Shown here: piece after piece, positions 1 through 9,435 of the stretch | How positions within the stretch are numbered: the first letter of the stretch is position 1 | Layout: the number at the start of each line of letters is the position of its first letter | Assembly: GCF_024124545.1 (NCBI RefSeq) | Contig: NZ_JAMXSF010000013.1 | Location: 62,001-126,000, forward strand | Direction of reading: 5' to 3' | Origin: Pseudoalteromonas sp. XMcav2-N | GTDB lineage: Bacteria > Pseudomonadota > Gammaproteobacteria > Enterobacterales > Alteromonadaceae | DNA length: 64,000 nucleotides | The notes under the pieces: model-generated | The model's input: the letters and a program-made list of their open reading frames with translations, nothing else | What the model was told of the DNA's origin: nothing | Database searches by the model: none | Position numbers and translations under genes: made by a program

Positions 1-1128
1 GTGGATCATTGGCAAGAGCGTGCCCAGCAATACAATCAGGGTTGCCACAACCAGGAAGATGTTATTCACCCACAACCCGACTTCGCGTGACACAAGCTTG
101 TAGCGACCTTCGCTGTACACCTGGCTCACACGTAGCCCGTAGAGTGCCAGGCTTCCTCCCACCACTAAGGCCAGGAAAGACAGAATAAACAAACCACGAT
201 CGGGGTCGGTGGCAAATGCGTGTACCGATACAATGATGCCGGAACGAACGATAAACGTACCCAACAAACACAAGCTAAATGCGGCAATAGCTAATAAAAC
301 AGTCCAGGATTTGAACACGCCGCGTTTCTCCGTTATAGCCAGCGAGTGCAGGAGTGCAGTGGCCACCAGCCAGGGCATCAAAGAGGCATTTTCAACCGGA
401 TCCCAGAACCACCAGCCGCCCCAGCCTAGTTCTGCATAAGCCCACCAGCTACCAATGGTAATACCTAAGGTTAAAAAGCCCCATGCCGCCATGGTCCAGG
501 GACGCGACCACTTGGCCCAGGTATTATCCAGCTTGCCAGTTAACAGGGCAGCAATTGCAAACGAGAAGGACACAGACAAGCCCACATACCCCATATACAG
601 CAAAGGTGGGTGAATGATCATGCCTGGGTCTTGCAGCAATGGATTCAAATCGCGGCCTTCAACCGGGTAGTAAGGCAGCAAACGCTCAAACGGGCTCGAC
701 ATCCACAAGGTGTAAAGCATAAAACCAACCCCGAGGAAACCCAGCACACCCAGTACGCGCGCGCGCAGCACCCAGGGCAAGGACTTAGACATCATGGCAA
801 CTAATGCCGTCCAGCTTGCCTGCATCACCAACCACAACAGGATGGCGCCTTCATGGCCACCCCAGGTTGATGTGACCTTGTAATACCAGGGCAGCGTACT
901 GGAAGAGTGATGTGCAACATAAGCGACGGTAAAGTCATCAGTCAATGTGATGTAAATCAGCACGCCAAAAGAAAATAACACCAGTAAACACTGACCCACC
1001 GCCAGTGACGGGGCCGTACGCATCAGACGCAGATTGCCTGTATAAGCGCCCCAGAGAGGAAAAATACACAACAGCAGGCTCAGGCCCATGGCCAGAACCA
1101 ATGAAAAATAACCTATCTCAGGGATCAT
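1..1128 (-). CDS. ccmF: Cytochrome c heme lyase subunit CcmF (N-terminal part, cut by window edge)
   Basis: CcmF is the inner-membrane subunit that, with CcmH, attaches heme to apocytochrome c in the periplasm. The first 376 codons are present; full proteins are about 650 residues, so the C-terminal part lies beyond the window start. The protein begins MIPEIGYFSLVLAMG and has many hydrophobic segments. The heme-handling tryptophan-rich motif is visible as WGGWWFWDPVENASLMPW. The ATG lies one base after the ccmE stop codon, as expected in a ccmABCDEF operon. The family assignment is secure. Confidence 0.95.
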   Translation of the reverse strand, partial: MIPEIGYFSLVLAMGLSLLLCIFPLWGAYTGNLRLMRTAPSLAVGQCLLVLFSFGVLIYITLTDDFTVAYVAHHSSSTLPWYYKVTSTWGGHEGAILLWLVMQASWTALVAMMSKSLPWVLRARVLGVLGFLGVGFMLYTLWMSSPFERLLPYYPVEGRDLNPLLQDPGMIIHPPLLYMGYVGLSVSFSFAIAALLTGKLDNTWAKWSRPWTMAAWGFLTLGITIGSWWAYAELGWGGWWFWDPVENASLMPWLVATALLHSLAITEKRGVFKSWTVLLAIAAFSLCLLGTFIVRSGIIVSVHAFATDPDRGLFILSFLALVVGGSLALYGLRVSQVYSEGRYKLVSREVGLWVNNIFLVVATLIVLLGTLLPMIH

Positions 1129-1129
1129 A

Positions 1130-1609
1130 CTAGTTCTCGCTGTTTAAATTATATTTAGGTTTTTCGTGCTTGATCCCTTTCACGGCCTCAGCGATCTCAG
1201 CGGGCATATACTCTTCATCGTGTTTTGCCAACACTTCAAATGCTTCAATGACATTAGGTTCAACCAGTGTGCCCTGGGCAACAATACCCTGACCTTCACG
1301 GAACAAATCAGGCAAAATACCGTGGTACTTAATGGTGACCATAGGGCCGGTGTCAATAAGCTTAAAGGTCACATCCAGAGAGGTTTCTTCCCGGTCCACA
1401 CTGCCAGGCACAACCATGCCACCGATGCGCAGCTTTTGCCCGATATAAGGCAGCTCTTTGTCAGGGCCTTTGCCTTCAATCAGCTCGCTGGGCGTATAAA
1501 AGAGGTTAATGTTTTCTTGTAACGCATACAGAGTCAAACCGACCGCTGAGCCGATCCCAAATATCACGGCCAATACGGCAAATAAGCGTTTTTTACGTCT
1601 TGGGTTCAT
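1130..1609 (-). CDS. ccmE: Cytochrome c maturation heme chaperone CcmE
   Basis: Periplasmic heme chaperone of 159 residues that carries heme from CcmC to CcmF. A basic N-terminus (MNPRRKKR) precedes one membrane anchor at about residues 8-28, followed by an OB-fold domain. The covalent heme-binding histidine lies in the motif [12 protein letters not shown] near residue 130, as in characterised CcmE proteins. The gene overlaps the upstream ccmD by four bases, which suggests coupled translation. Confidence 0.95.
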   Translation of the reverse strand: MNPRRKKRLFAVLAVIFGIGSAVGLTLYALQENINLFYTPSELIEGKGPDKELPYIGQKLRIGGMVVPGSVDREETSLDVTFKLIDTGPMVTIKYHGILPDLFREGQGIVAQGTLVEPNVIEAFEVLAKHDEEYMPAEIAEAVKGIKHEKPKYNLNSEN

Positions 1610-1809
1610 GCTTTAGCCTCCTCTTGGGCTTGCTTGATACGTGCTTCACGCTTCATTTGTGCATCGACTTCACGCTTAATGCGCTTGGCGTCGTTCAGCG
1701 ACGCCCATACCAAGCCCAGCAGGATAAAGGCACAGCTACCAAACGATAACCAGACATAAAAGGCGTAACCGCCCATGTGAAAAAAGTCACTCAAAGATTC
1801 AAACTGCAT
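1606..1809 (-). CDS. ccmD: Heme exporter accessory protein CcmD
   Basis: Small membrane protein of 67 residues with one hydrophobic helix (about residues 15-35) and a highly charged, lysine/arginine/glutamate-rich C-terminal tail. In characterised systems CcmD is needed to release holo-CcmE from the CcmABC complex. The sequence is poorly conserved, so the call rests on size, topology and position between ccmC and ccmE. Confidence 0.88.
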   Translation of the reverse strand: MQFESLSDFFHMGGYAFYVWLSFGSCAFILLGLVWASLNDAKRIKREVDAQMKREARIKQAQEEAKA

Positions 1810-1811
1810 AC

Positions 1812-2549
1812 TTAACCTCGACTAACCAGCTGGCGCACCCAGGGGCGGTGCTTCTCGACCTGAAGGATCTCGTTTTTAAGACGGACCAGTGACAGTGCGC
1901 CGACAAAGGCGGCAAACCCTAAAATATTGATCAGCAACGGCCATAACATAGACGGGTCGATGGCAGATGTATCAAACTTGGTGATGGTTGAGCCCTGGTG
2001 CAGAGTATTCCACCACTCAACAGAGAAATGAATAATCGGCAGGTTGATCACTCCAACAATGGCCAGAATACAGGCCGCTCTGCCACCTGACTTTTTGTCC
2101 TCAAAGGCGTGATACAAAGACAATACACCAAAGTACAAAAACAACAGGATCAGTTCTGAGGTCAGACGCGCATCCCAGACCCACCAGGCACCCCACATAG
2201 GTTTACCCCAGGCCGCACCGGTAATAAGGGCAATGGCGGTCATCGCCGCGCCAACCGGAGCAATGGCAATCACGGCCAGTTCAGCATTACGAATCTGCCA
2301 CACAAGCGCTACGATTGCGGCAATCGCCATAGAAGAATACGCCCCCATCGACAAAATAGCCGACGGCACATGGATAAAGATAATGCGATAGCTGTCCTTT
2401 TGCTGATAATCTGCCGGGGCAAACGCCAGGCCCCAGACCCATCCTACGGCGATACAGACCGCCGTTACGGTAACAAAGTACGGAAGCAAGGTGTTACACA
2501 ATTGGTAAGCACGCTCCGCTTTGGCATAGGGATGTAACCACTTCCACAT
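1812..2549 (-). CDS. ccmC: Heme ABC exporter / heme handling protein CcmC
   Basis: Polytopic membrane protein of 245 residues that presents heme to CcmE. The tryptophan-rich signature WGAWWVWDARLTSELIL is present, with conserved histidines in the flanking periplasmic loops (for example IIFIHVPSAILSMG and HFSVEWWNTLHQGS). Length and topology match the family. It lies two bases from ccmD and one base from ccmB in the operon. Confidence 0.95.
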   Translation of the reverse strand: MWKWLHPYAKAERAYQLCNTLLPYFVTVTAVCIAVGWVWGLAFAPADYQQKDSYRIIFIHVPSAILSMGAYSSMAIAAIVALVWQIRNAELAVIAIAPVGAAMTAIALITGAAWGKPMWGAWWVWDARLTSELILLFLYFGVLSLYHAFEDKKSGGRAACILAIVGVINLPIIHFSVEWWNTLHQGSTITKFDTSAIDPSMLWPLLINILGFAAFVGALSLVRLKNEILQVEKHRPWVRQLVSRG

Positions 2550-2550
2550 T

Positions 2551-3237
2551 TTAACTTACACTCACTCTTAAAGCTGACGATATGGCAATTGGCGCCGTGA
2601 CAATGGCAACGGCCAGCATGGCGCCAAGGATCGCAAGTTGTCCGCCATAAGCAACCGACATACTGGCGGTATCAATGGCAGAGGTTGCGAAAATCAGAAC
2701 CGGGATATACAAAGGCAAAACAAGCAGACTCATCAAAATACCGCCTTTTTGCAGACCCACGGTTAATGCGGCGCCTATGGCGCCAATAAAACTTAACAAC
2801 GGCGTTCCAATCAACAAAGTCAGAATGGTTGCGCCAAGTGCCTGGCTGTCGAGGTTCATCAACAGCGCAAATAACGGTGCCATCAGCACCATAGGCAATC
2901 CGGTGATGGTCCAGTGCGCGGCCACTTTGGCCAGCACAGACAAAGACATAGGATAGGGTGAAGCTATCATTTGCTCCAACGATCCGTCGGCATAATCATC
3001 GCGAAATAGCTTGTCCAGACCCAGCATGGTCGACAGCAACGCGGCTACCCAAATGATACCTGCAGCCATGCGCCCCAGCAAGGCCGGTTCGGGTCCAATT
3101 GCCAACGGAAATAACGAAATGACTATCAGAAAAAACAGAAGCGGGTTTACGATTTCGGCGCGTTGGCGAAAAGCCAAAGTCACATCTTTACGATAAACAG
3201 CGACAAATAAATGCCAGTAAGAATGCTCAACCTTCAT
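2551..3237 (-). CDS. ccmB: Heme exporter membrane subunit CcmB
   Basis: Hydrophobic ABC-type permease of 228 residues with about six membrane segments, partner of the CcmA ATPase. The motif FFLIVISLFPLAIGPEP near residue 33 and LDKLFRDDYADGSLEQ near residue 75 are typical of CcmB. With CcmA and CcmC it forms the complex that releases heme-loaded CcmE. Its start codon shares a base with the ccmA stop region, indicating coupling. Confidence 0.94.
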   Translation of the reverse strand: MKVEHSYWHLFVAVYRKDVTLAFRQRAEIVNPLLFFLIVISLFPLAIGPEPALLGRMAAGIIWVAALLSTMLGLDKLFRDDYADGSLEQMIASPYPMSLSVLAKVAAHWTITGLPMVLMAPLFALLMNLDSQALGATILTLLIGTPLLSFIGAIGAALTVGLQKGGILMSLLVLPLYIPVLIFATSAIDTASMSVAYGGQLAILGAMLAVAIVTAPIAISSALRVSVS

Positions 3238-3860
3238 TAATGGCGGTACTCCAGAGCCAGGGTTTTCAGGGAGCTGAACTGAGTCGTCAGATCCTGATGG
3301 GTGGTCAGTAAGATAGCGCCGCCATTTGCCAGGTGGGATTCAAACTGCTGTTGCAGCAGCGCGACGCCTTTTTTGTCGAGTGCAGTAAAGGGCTCATCGA
3401 GGATCCACAGGCGAGCTTTATTCAGCCATAGCCGCACCAGCGCAACCCGACGTTGCTGACCTGCGGAGAGAGTTCGCACGGGGACATCTTCCAGCCCAAC
3501 CAGACCAAGCTGGCCTAGCAGCGTATAGATTTCTTCTTCGTCTGCCCCGTAACCGTGCACTTGTAACCAGTACTGGACGTTTTCATAGGCTGTCAGCTGC
3601 TGGTTTACACCGGTTTTGTGTCCGATAAACAACAAGGACTCGGCGAAGGTGTCGTAGTCCCGACTGATGTCCTGGCCTTCAAAGCAGATCTGGCCTTCAT
3701 CGGCACGGGCGAAACCCGCAATAATACGTAATAAAGACGTTTTACCTGCACCATTTGGGCCTTCAACTTGCATGATCTGACCCGCCTGAAGCGAAAAACT
3801 CAATGACTCAAATAAACAGCGGTCCTGTTTTACACACGTGACGGACTTAATCTCTAGCAA
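3237..3860 (-). CDS. ccmA: Heme ABC exporter ATP-binding protein CcmA
   Basis: ABC ATPase of the cytochrome c maturation complex; ATP hydrolysis drives release of holo-CcmE. Walker A is GPNGAGKTS, the signature is LSAGQQRRVAL and Walker B is LWILDEPFTALD. The chosen TTG start gives 207 residues beginning LLEIKSV, the usual length of the family. The frame is open upstream to another TTG at 3944, which would add 28 residues without family resemblance, so that longer form is less likely. This is the first gene of the ccm operon. Confidence 0.92.
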   Translation of the reverse strand: MLEIKSVTCVKQDRCLFESLSFSLQAGQIMQVEGPNGAGKTSLLRIIAGFARADEGQICFEGQDISRDYDTFAESLLFIGHKTGVNQQLTAYENVQYWLQVHGYGADEEEIYTLLGQLGLVGLEDVPVRTLSAGQQRRVALVRLWLNKARLWILDEPFTALDKKGVALLQQQFESHLANGGAILLTTHQDLTTQFSSLKTLALEYRH

Positions 3861-3964
3861 GGCGCGACTCTCTGACGCTAAAAAATTGGGCGTTAGTCTA
3901 TCATAATGGTAGGGTAATACGAATAATTGGATGCGACCGATCAACGAAAATTTGATTTAAAATA

Positions 3965-6535
3965 ATGAATAAGCCGACGATTTCTATTCAAAACAATGTA
4001 CATTTGGCCACATCACAGCTGAATGAACGCGGGTCATCAGCAAACACGACCGCAGCGACTGAACAGAGCTTCAATGCCCGCAATTTGGTGATCAAACCCG
4101 ACAGCATTCAAATGGAAGTGACGATAGATGGCCGCTGGCAAGGCGTACGACTGGCCAGCCAGAGTCAGTTGCAGCAGCCGCTGAAATTACCCGAAGCCGA
4201 AGTAAAGATCAGTGCCGACGGCACACTACTGACGGTCAGCACACCAGAACTGAAGCTACAGATCAAACCCGCGCAAACTTTGCTGAGTCTGCTGAGTCTG
4301 ATCAAAGGGCTTGGCGGACAAAGCGCTTTGCAGCTGGATGCACAGCTTAAGGGCAGCAATCAGTCCACCTTAATGCTGGAAAAAATTGGCCTGGCGCTGC
4401 CAGTTCCCCCTGCTCTGGCTGACTTGCTCAAGCAAGAGAATAAACTCGTTGCCAACCTCAGTGCCAGGCAGAATAACTTGCTGCTACAGATTTTTAATGC
4501 CTTTGGCGATGAGCTGATGAAAGCGCCAATTAGTAAGCACAAACTAACTTCTTTACTGGCACAACTTGGTAATCAAGAGCAACCCAAGATTAAGCTTGGC
4601 CGCAGCAGCGCCACATTGCAGCTTGCCAACCAGCAGGTTGAAGTGAAAACCCCTGAAGCCCAGAATGCGCTGAAGCTCAACAGCTGGTTCAATGCTCAGC
4701 TAAAAGCCCAGCCCGACGGACTGCAAATCGGCATAGCCAGGCAATCAACTGAGGTAAAACTCGCCACGCCTTTGCAGCAGGCACTGCCCAAACTGGCCAC
4801 ACACCGTTTCGCTGCCGAGCTGGAAAAAGCCATTAGCCCTGCACCTGACAGTAAATCAACACTCAGCTACGACAAACCTTTGCTCAACGTGTCGATGGCA
4901 GACATTAAACAGACGGTTAAACAAGCCCTGGGTCAGCTGCTGTCCAGGCCCTTTTTCAACACAAAACAAGCCCAGGGTTCTCAAGCACCGGCTGTTACTC
5001 AGCCTTCTCCCTCGCCTGCAAAATCACCCAATGCGACTTTACCTCAGATTGCAGCCAACAATGCAGCGCTGGTACTAAAAAGCATGACGCCGGTACACAG
5101 TCAACCTCTTTTACAGCTGCTGGATAACGTAGAGCAAGTATTCACTAACATCACTAAGCAAGCCACGCCAAAAAGTAACGTGCAGACGCCTCAGGCATCA
5201 TCGAGTAACTCAGCCGCTGAACGTAATACCGACTCGGCAAAAGCTGGGACAACAACACAAGAACCAGGCAAAACCAGCAAGGCTTTGTTACAAGCACCTG
5301 CGCCGACCTCCGGCTCAGCTGCCACAGCCAAAGATGCACAGACGGTAGCGCCTGCGACAACAGACAAGCCAGCTGTTGCTTCCCAGCTGTCCGGTACGTT
5401 TACTCAACGCCTGGCGATACTTCAGCAGGTATTTGCGTCAGTGGTTCCTCAACAAAAGCCTTACAGCGCACAGCTTATAAACCCTCAGTTGCAACAGGCA
5501 CAGGCGATGAGTGAGGAATCAGCAGGCAAGCCCGCAGAGAACCAGTCAAACCAAACGATCTCGGCAAAAGCTGAACAGGCAGCGTCGGCCAAACCCAGTT
5601 TATCTTTACCAATTGCCCAGATCCTGAGCAAAACACTGCGCCAGATAGAAGCAACACCAACACAATCAGGCCCACCACTGCAACAGCAGCTCAGTGAAAC
5701 TCTGTCTGCGACGCAGCAATTTCGCAACCCGCAGTCGGCCGACTTAATGCGCCTTGTGCATCAGGCCTTTAGTAAAATGATGGACGAAACACGTCATTCA
5801 CCCGAGCAGGTGAGCCATGAACTGTTTGCCCGGCTGCCGGCGCTTGCCAGCCAGATCCAGCCTACTTTGCCCAATAGCAGTTTTGCGCAAGCACTGGATA
5901 AGCTCATAGTGACTTTACTGGGCACTCAGCTTACTGCCAAAACCCAGAGCTTACCGCCGCAAACCAGCCTGGAACAGCGTGTTTCGGCCCTGGTCGAAAC
6001 CCTGCAACCCGGCACTAAACTCTCGTCTCCCGGTCAGTTTATTCAGGCGGTGACTCAGCAAGCTCAGTCTCGTCTGATGGACGACCTGGCGCTGTTGCAA
6101 AACAACTTGGCCAACAATGCCAGCCCACCGCCGCTGGCGCAAAAATTCGATAGCGAAAGTCAGTTGCTGATCAATTTATTTATGCCCCTCAAATTGCCGC
6201 AGGAATGTCGTCAGAGTGAACTTCAGATAGGCAAGTATAAGAAACCCGCCAAAGCCAATATGCCGGAAAAACAAGTATGGTTTGTGCGGCTTAACTTTGA
6301 TTACGCCAAGCTTGGTCAGTTAAGTGTACAGGCGGAGCTGATGGACAAAGCCGTCGACTGCGAGATTGTTGGCGACAGCGCGTCGGTTTGCCAGCTGGCA
6401 CAACCGCACCTGGATGCGCTGCGCAGTAAACTGGCCGCACATGGTCTTCAGGTTGGTGAAATCGAATTACGCGAGGATGCGTCGCAGGTGAAGCGCTTTT
6501 ACGACAGCCACGCCATCGTGAGTATTCAGGTGTAA
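3965..6535 (+). CDS. FliK-like flagellar hook-length control domain protein
   Basis: Protein of 856 residues with a low-complexity Q/A/S/T/K-rich first three quarters and a compact C-terminal domain (about residues 745-856). That domain resembles the FliK C-terminal domain: WFVRLNFDYAKLGQLSVQAE, then a predicted helix HLDALRSKLAAHGLQVGEIE. A canonical fliK lies at 31019-33265, so this is a second, divergent FliK-like protein. It is divergent from ccmA. In related gammaproteobacteria such a gene is usually followed by a free FlhB C-domain gene; here that partner is at 8884, past an amidohydrolase. A role in export specificity is inferred only. No strong ribosome binding site precedes the ATG. 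Confidence 0.8.
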   Translation: MNKPTISIQNNVHLATSQLNERGSSANTTAATEQSFNARNLVIKPDSIQMEVTIDGRWQGVRLASQSQLQQPLKLPEAEVKISADGTLLTVSTPELKLQIKPAQTLLSLLSLIKGLGGQSALQLDAQLKGSNQSTLMLEKIGLALPVPPALADLLKQENKLVANLSARQNNLLLQIFNAFGDELMKAPISKHKLTSLLAQLGNQEQPKIKLGRSSATLQLANQQVEVKTPEAQNALKLNSWFNAQLKAQPDGLQIGIARQSTEVKLATPLQQALPKLATHRFAAELEKAISPAPDSKSTLSYDKPLLNVSMADIKQTVKQALGQLLSRPFFNTKQAQGSQAPAVTQPSPSPAKSPNATLPQIAANNAALVLKSMTPVHSQPLLQLLDNVEQVFTNITKQATPKSNVQTPQASSSNSAAERNTDSAKAGTTTQEPGKTSKALLQAPAPTSGSAATAKDAQTVAPATTDKPAVASQLSGTFTQRLAILQQVFASVVPQQKPYSAQLINPQLQQAQAMSEESAGKPAENQSNQTISAKAEQAASAKPSLSLPIAQILSKTLRQIEATPTQSGPPLQQQLSETLSATQQFRNPQSADLMRLVHQAFSKMMDETRHSPEQVSHELFARLPALASQIQPTLPNSSFAQALDKLIVTLLGTQLTAKTQSLPPQTSLEQRVSALVETLQPGTKLSSPGQFIQAVTQQAQSRLMDDLALLQNNLANNASPPPLAQKFDSESQLLINLFMPLKLPQECRQSELQIGKYKKPAKANMPEKQVWFVRLNFDYAKLGQLSVQAELMDKAVDCEIVGDSASVCQLAQPHLDALRSKLAAHGLQVGEIELREDASQVKRFYDSHAIVSIQV

Positions 6536-6659
6536 CACAAATTTTACTCGTCAGGATCACAGCCTGTTCGGGCTGCTTTCACTTTTGACCATATGTTCTA
6601 CAGTTGTAGCGCAAGTCTGACTTGCCTAACACTACATCACATATGCAAAGGAGAACGCT

Positions 6660-8630
6660 ATGTCTTCGCACCACCCACACCTTGGCTGTGCCTGCTGTAA
6701 CTACCAATTGTTTGGCCATGCCGTACAAAGCGATAATAACCAGTCAGATAAGGGGATTTTCAATCTCGATAAACTCCTGATTGCCGCCGAGCATTACATA
6801 GATGATTACATTGCCAATCAGTTTGTCAGGCCCCCTCAGCAGCACAAGATTTTTTACGGCGGTACTATTCGTACGCTCGAGAACGGTGATGTAAACAAAA
6901 CCGTTGAAGCCGTTGTCATCGAGCATGGGCAGATAGTCCATACGGGTAGCCTGACTGACTGTCAAAACCAGTATCCACACGCCGACTCCGAAGATTTACA
7001 AGGGGCCTGCATGTTGCCGGGACTGATTGAACCCCATGTTCATTTGACTCCCACCGCTTCTTTTAACGCTTGGGTGCAGCTGGCACCATTCAGAAGAGGG
7101 GTTGAAAGTGGCGGTCATGGCGACGACCAATATCTGATAGGCAGGGAATACAACAAACAGTCGGTATGTACTACTTTGGTTGAAGCCGCCCGGGAGTTAC
7201 CAAGAAATCGTAAATGGCTGCTAGCTTTTGGCGTCGATCCCAGTCAATTCAACCCCATTACAACAACATCCGCTGGCGGGACAGTGAGTCCCACTCCCTG
7301 GCAGGACTTCACAAAAGATGACCTGGATAAAATTAATGATCAGGCTGACAGAAAAGACCTGTGCATTTTTATTATGAATGCATCCGGTCACGTTGCTTAC
7401 GTCAATACCAATGCGCTGAATGCAACCAAACAACCTGCCACTGGAAACGGTATATTACTTGAATCTGATGAGATAGGTCCGGTCATAAAAGTCGCGCTGG
7501 AGCAGTACTTTTTGGAGCATCCCAAAGGCATTACGAACCTATTTAGTAATCTACAAAAGATCTTTAAACTCGCGTTGTCACGGGGCGTAACCCTGATGTG
7601 GGATGCCGCGCTCGGCGCGTCTTTAAAAAACGCTGAACTGGAGATTTTGAGTAAGATGGCCACCAGTGGCCTTGCCGGGTTACGACTGGGCGGCGCATTG
7701 TTTTATACCTGTCCCGATCAGTGGACTAAGATCACCCCTACCAAACCTGCCCATTACCATACCGACTGGTTCAATATTGCCCATGCTAAAATCGTCAGCG
7801 ATGGCTCTAACCAGGGTCTGACCGGATATCAGCTCACCAAATATCAATTTCCGGACAGCAATATCAATGACACTTACCCCAATGGTGTTTGGAATTTCAA
7901 CCCGCCGGATGGTGAAGCGGACCATGAAGTAGAGTCTCCGTTTCTGGCACTGGTGAGTGAGTTAGATAAGCGAGGCTGGCCGTTGATGATCCACGCCAAT
8001 GGAACGCATGCCATAAATAACACCATCCTGGCTTATCGTGATGTACTCAACAACCAGGAAAAAGCGGGGCTGGAAAAACGCCATCGCATTGAGCATGCTT
8101 CTTTACTGAGCGACCAGAACCTGGCTGATATGGACTATCTGGGACTCTCGCCAAGCTTTTTAATCGGGCATGTGGGCTACTGGGGTTATACCTTCAAACA
8201 TAAGGTGTTTCCTCAGCAACCCGTTGTTGAACACCTGGATCGCACCGCCTCTGCGACTCAACATGCGCTGCGCTATACCCTGCACAGTGATCACTTTGTT
8301 TCACCGATTGGGCCCCTGCGTATGATGGAACAAGCCGTCACCCGTATGATGGAAGACGCCCCTGAGGAAGCCTATCAAAATGGCCACCCTCCTATTCTCA
8401 ATGAGCAAGAGTGTGCCACCATGGCGCAGGCCCTGCGCGCTGCAACCTATGATGCAGCCTGGCAATGTCATATGGACCACCTCATCGGTGAACTGGTGGT
8501 TGGTAAACAGGCCGACTTGGTTATTCTGGATGAAGATCCCCTAACACGCCCCGCAGTCGGACTGAGAGATGTGCCAGTCCGCCAGACCTGGGTAAATGGC
8601 AGATTGTGTCATAATACCAATTTAACTTAA
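6660..8630 (+). CDS. Amidohydrolase family protein (YtcJ-like metal-dependent hydrolase)
   Basis: Metal-dependent hydrolase of 656 residues. After an unusual N-terminus with HHPHLGCACC come the beta-sandwich strand start KIFYGGTIRTL and the metal motif HVH in LPGLIEPHVHLTP. Further ligand candidates are HAKIVSDGSNQG, MIHANGTHAI, HRIEHASLL and TLHSDHFVSP, ending with the typical GKQADLVILDEDP. No signal peptide is seen, so it is probably cytoplasmic. AAAGGAGAACGCT is a strong ribosome binding site. The substrate cannot be told. The last codons and stop lie inside a MITE-like repeat that starts at 8614. Confidence 0.88.
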   Translation: MSSHHPHLGCACCNYQLFGHAVQSDNNQSDKGIFNLDKLLIAAEHYIDDYIANQFVRPPQQHKIFYGGTIRTLENGDVNKTVEAVVIEHGQIVHTGSLTDCQNQYPHADSEDLQGACMLPGLIEPHVHLTPTASFNAWVQLAPFRRGVESGGHGDDQYLIGREYNKQSVCTTLVEAARELPRNRKWLLAFGVDPSQFNPITTTSAGGTVSPTPWQDFTKDDLDKINDQADRKDLCIFIMNASGHVAYVNTNALNATKQPATGNGILLESDEIGPVIKVALEQYFLEHPKGITNLFSNLQKIFKLALSRGVTLMWDAALGASLKNAELEILSKMATSGLAGLRLGGALFYTCPDQWTKITPTKPAHYHTDWFNIAHAKIVSDGSNQGLTGYQLTKYQFPDSNINDTYPNGVWNFNPPDGEADHEVESPFLALVSELDKRGWPLMIHANGTHAINNTILAYRDVLNNQEKAGLEKRHRIEHASLLSDQNLADMDYLGLSPSFLIGHVGYWGYTFKHKVFPQQPVVEHLDRTASATQHALRYTLHSDHFVSPIGPLRMMEQAVTRMMEDAPEEAYQNGHPPILNEQECATMAQALRAATYDAAWQCHMDHLIGELVVGKQADLVILDEDPLTRPAVGLRDVPVRQTWVNGRLCHNTNLT

Positions 8631-8775
8631 TACCTGTTCAATTTGACGGAGCAAATATGACGCTAACTGTGTTAAAAATTTCTCATTTAGAATAACTAAA
8701 TAGCGAAATTTTTGCCTTGTTATCGAGCATATTTTCTTGCCTCAAAATAGAACACTTAATTAAGCAAATTGGTAT
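8614..8775. repeat. MITE-like palindromic repeat, full-length copy A
   Basis: A 162-bp element bounded by the perfect 10-bp inverted repeat ATACCAATTT (8614-8623) and AAATTGGTAT (8766-8775). Inside is an imperfect palindrome: AAAAATTTC..ATTTAG and CTAAATAGCGAAATTTTT face each other around AATAA. It has no coding capacity. A shorter related copy lies at 42733-42818. The left end overlaps the last codons and stop codon of the amidohydrolase. Confidence 0.75.
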
Positions 8776-8792
8776 AACCGCTAAACTGGCAG

Positions 8793-8827
8793 CCCTTATC
8801 CGGATATTAATCCGGGTAAGGGGTTTT
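8793..8827 (+). terminator. Rho-independent terminator
   Basis: A 13-bp stem, CCCTTATCCGGAT against ATCCGGGTAAGGG with one G-U pair and a four-base ATTA loop, is followed by GTTTTT. It closes transcription coming from the amidohydrolase and would insulate the downstream flhX-type gene. Confidence 0.85.
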
Positions 8828-8883
8828 TATCTGACGGTGTTACATGCTACTTTGATACTAAGATGTCTGTGTAGTTAAATGTT

Positions 8884-9180
8884 ATGGAACAAAAAACCGC
8901 CATTGGCCTGTTATATGAAGCGGGTAAGTCGCCCGAAGTCGTTTGTAAGGGTTTTGGCGAACTTGCCGAAGAGATCATTGCACTTGCCAAAGAAAAAGAC
9001 ATCATGATCCATGAAGATGCCACTTTGGTCCAGACGCTCAGCCAGCTCGACCTGCATGAAGAAATCCCCAAAGAGCTCTACTATGTGATTGCAGAGCTAA
9101 TCGCTTTCTCTTACGTACTGCGTGGTAAATTTCCTCCTGGTTGGAAACACTTCCAGGGAAAGCTGAATATAAAGGCCTGA
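8884..9180 (+). CDS. Free FlhB C-terminal domain protein (FlhX/FhlB type)
   Basis: Protein of 98 residues that aligns by eye with the cytoplasmic C-terminal domain of FlhB encoded at 25580-26710. AIGLLYEAGKSPEVVCKG matches FlhB VALKYDTEKAGAPMVIAKG, and IPKELYYVIAELIAFSYVL matches IPQQLFTAVAQVLAYVFQL. It starts just after the point of FlhB self-cleavage (NPTH), so it equals the cleaved C-terminal fragment. Such proteins can replace the cleaved FlhB fragment in some bacteria; whether this one does is inference. No clear ribosome binding site is seen. Confidence 0.88.
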   Translation: MEQKTAIGLLYEAGKSPEVVCKGFGELAEEIIALAKEKDIMIHEDATLVQTLSQLDLHEEIPKELYYVIAELIAFSYVLRGKFPPGWKHFQGKLNIKA

Positions 9181-9435
9181 TGGCACAAACCCCAAACCTC
9201 ATTGTGTGAACTCACTCTTCTTTGGGTTAAGGAGCGATACTTTGCCGTCCTGTGACACATATAAATTCCCGACATTTTATTTAATATACTGACAACTATG
9301 ATAATTTTTTCCTCGTATGTCGGTTAATTGACGGACTTTGTCGCATCAGTTAATGCCCCTGCCCCTCTGCTTGCCTAGTATTTCACCGTCCTATCGGACA
9401 CACCATATAAAGCAAAAACGGTAGAGGAAAATACC

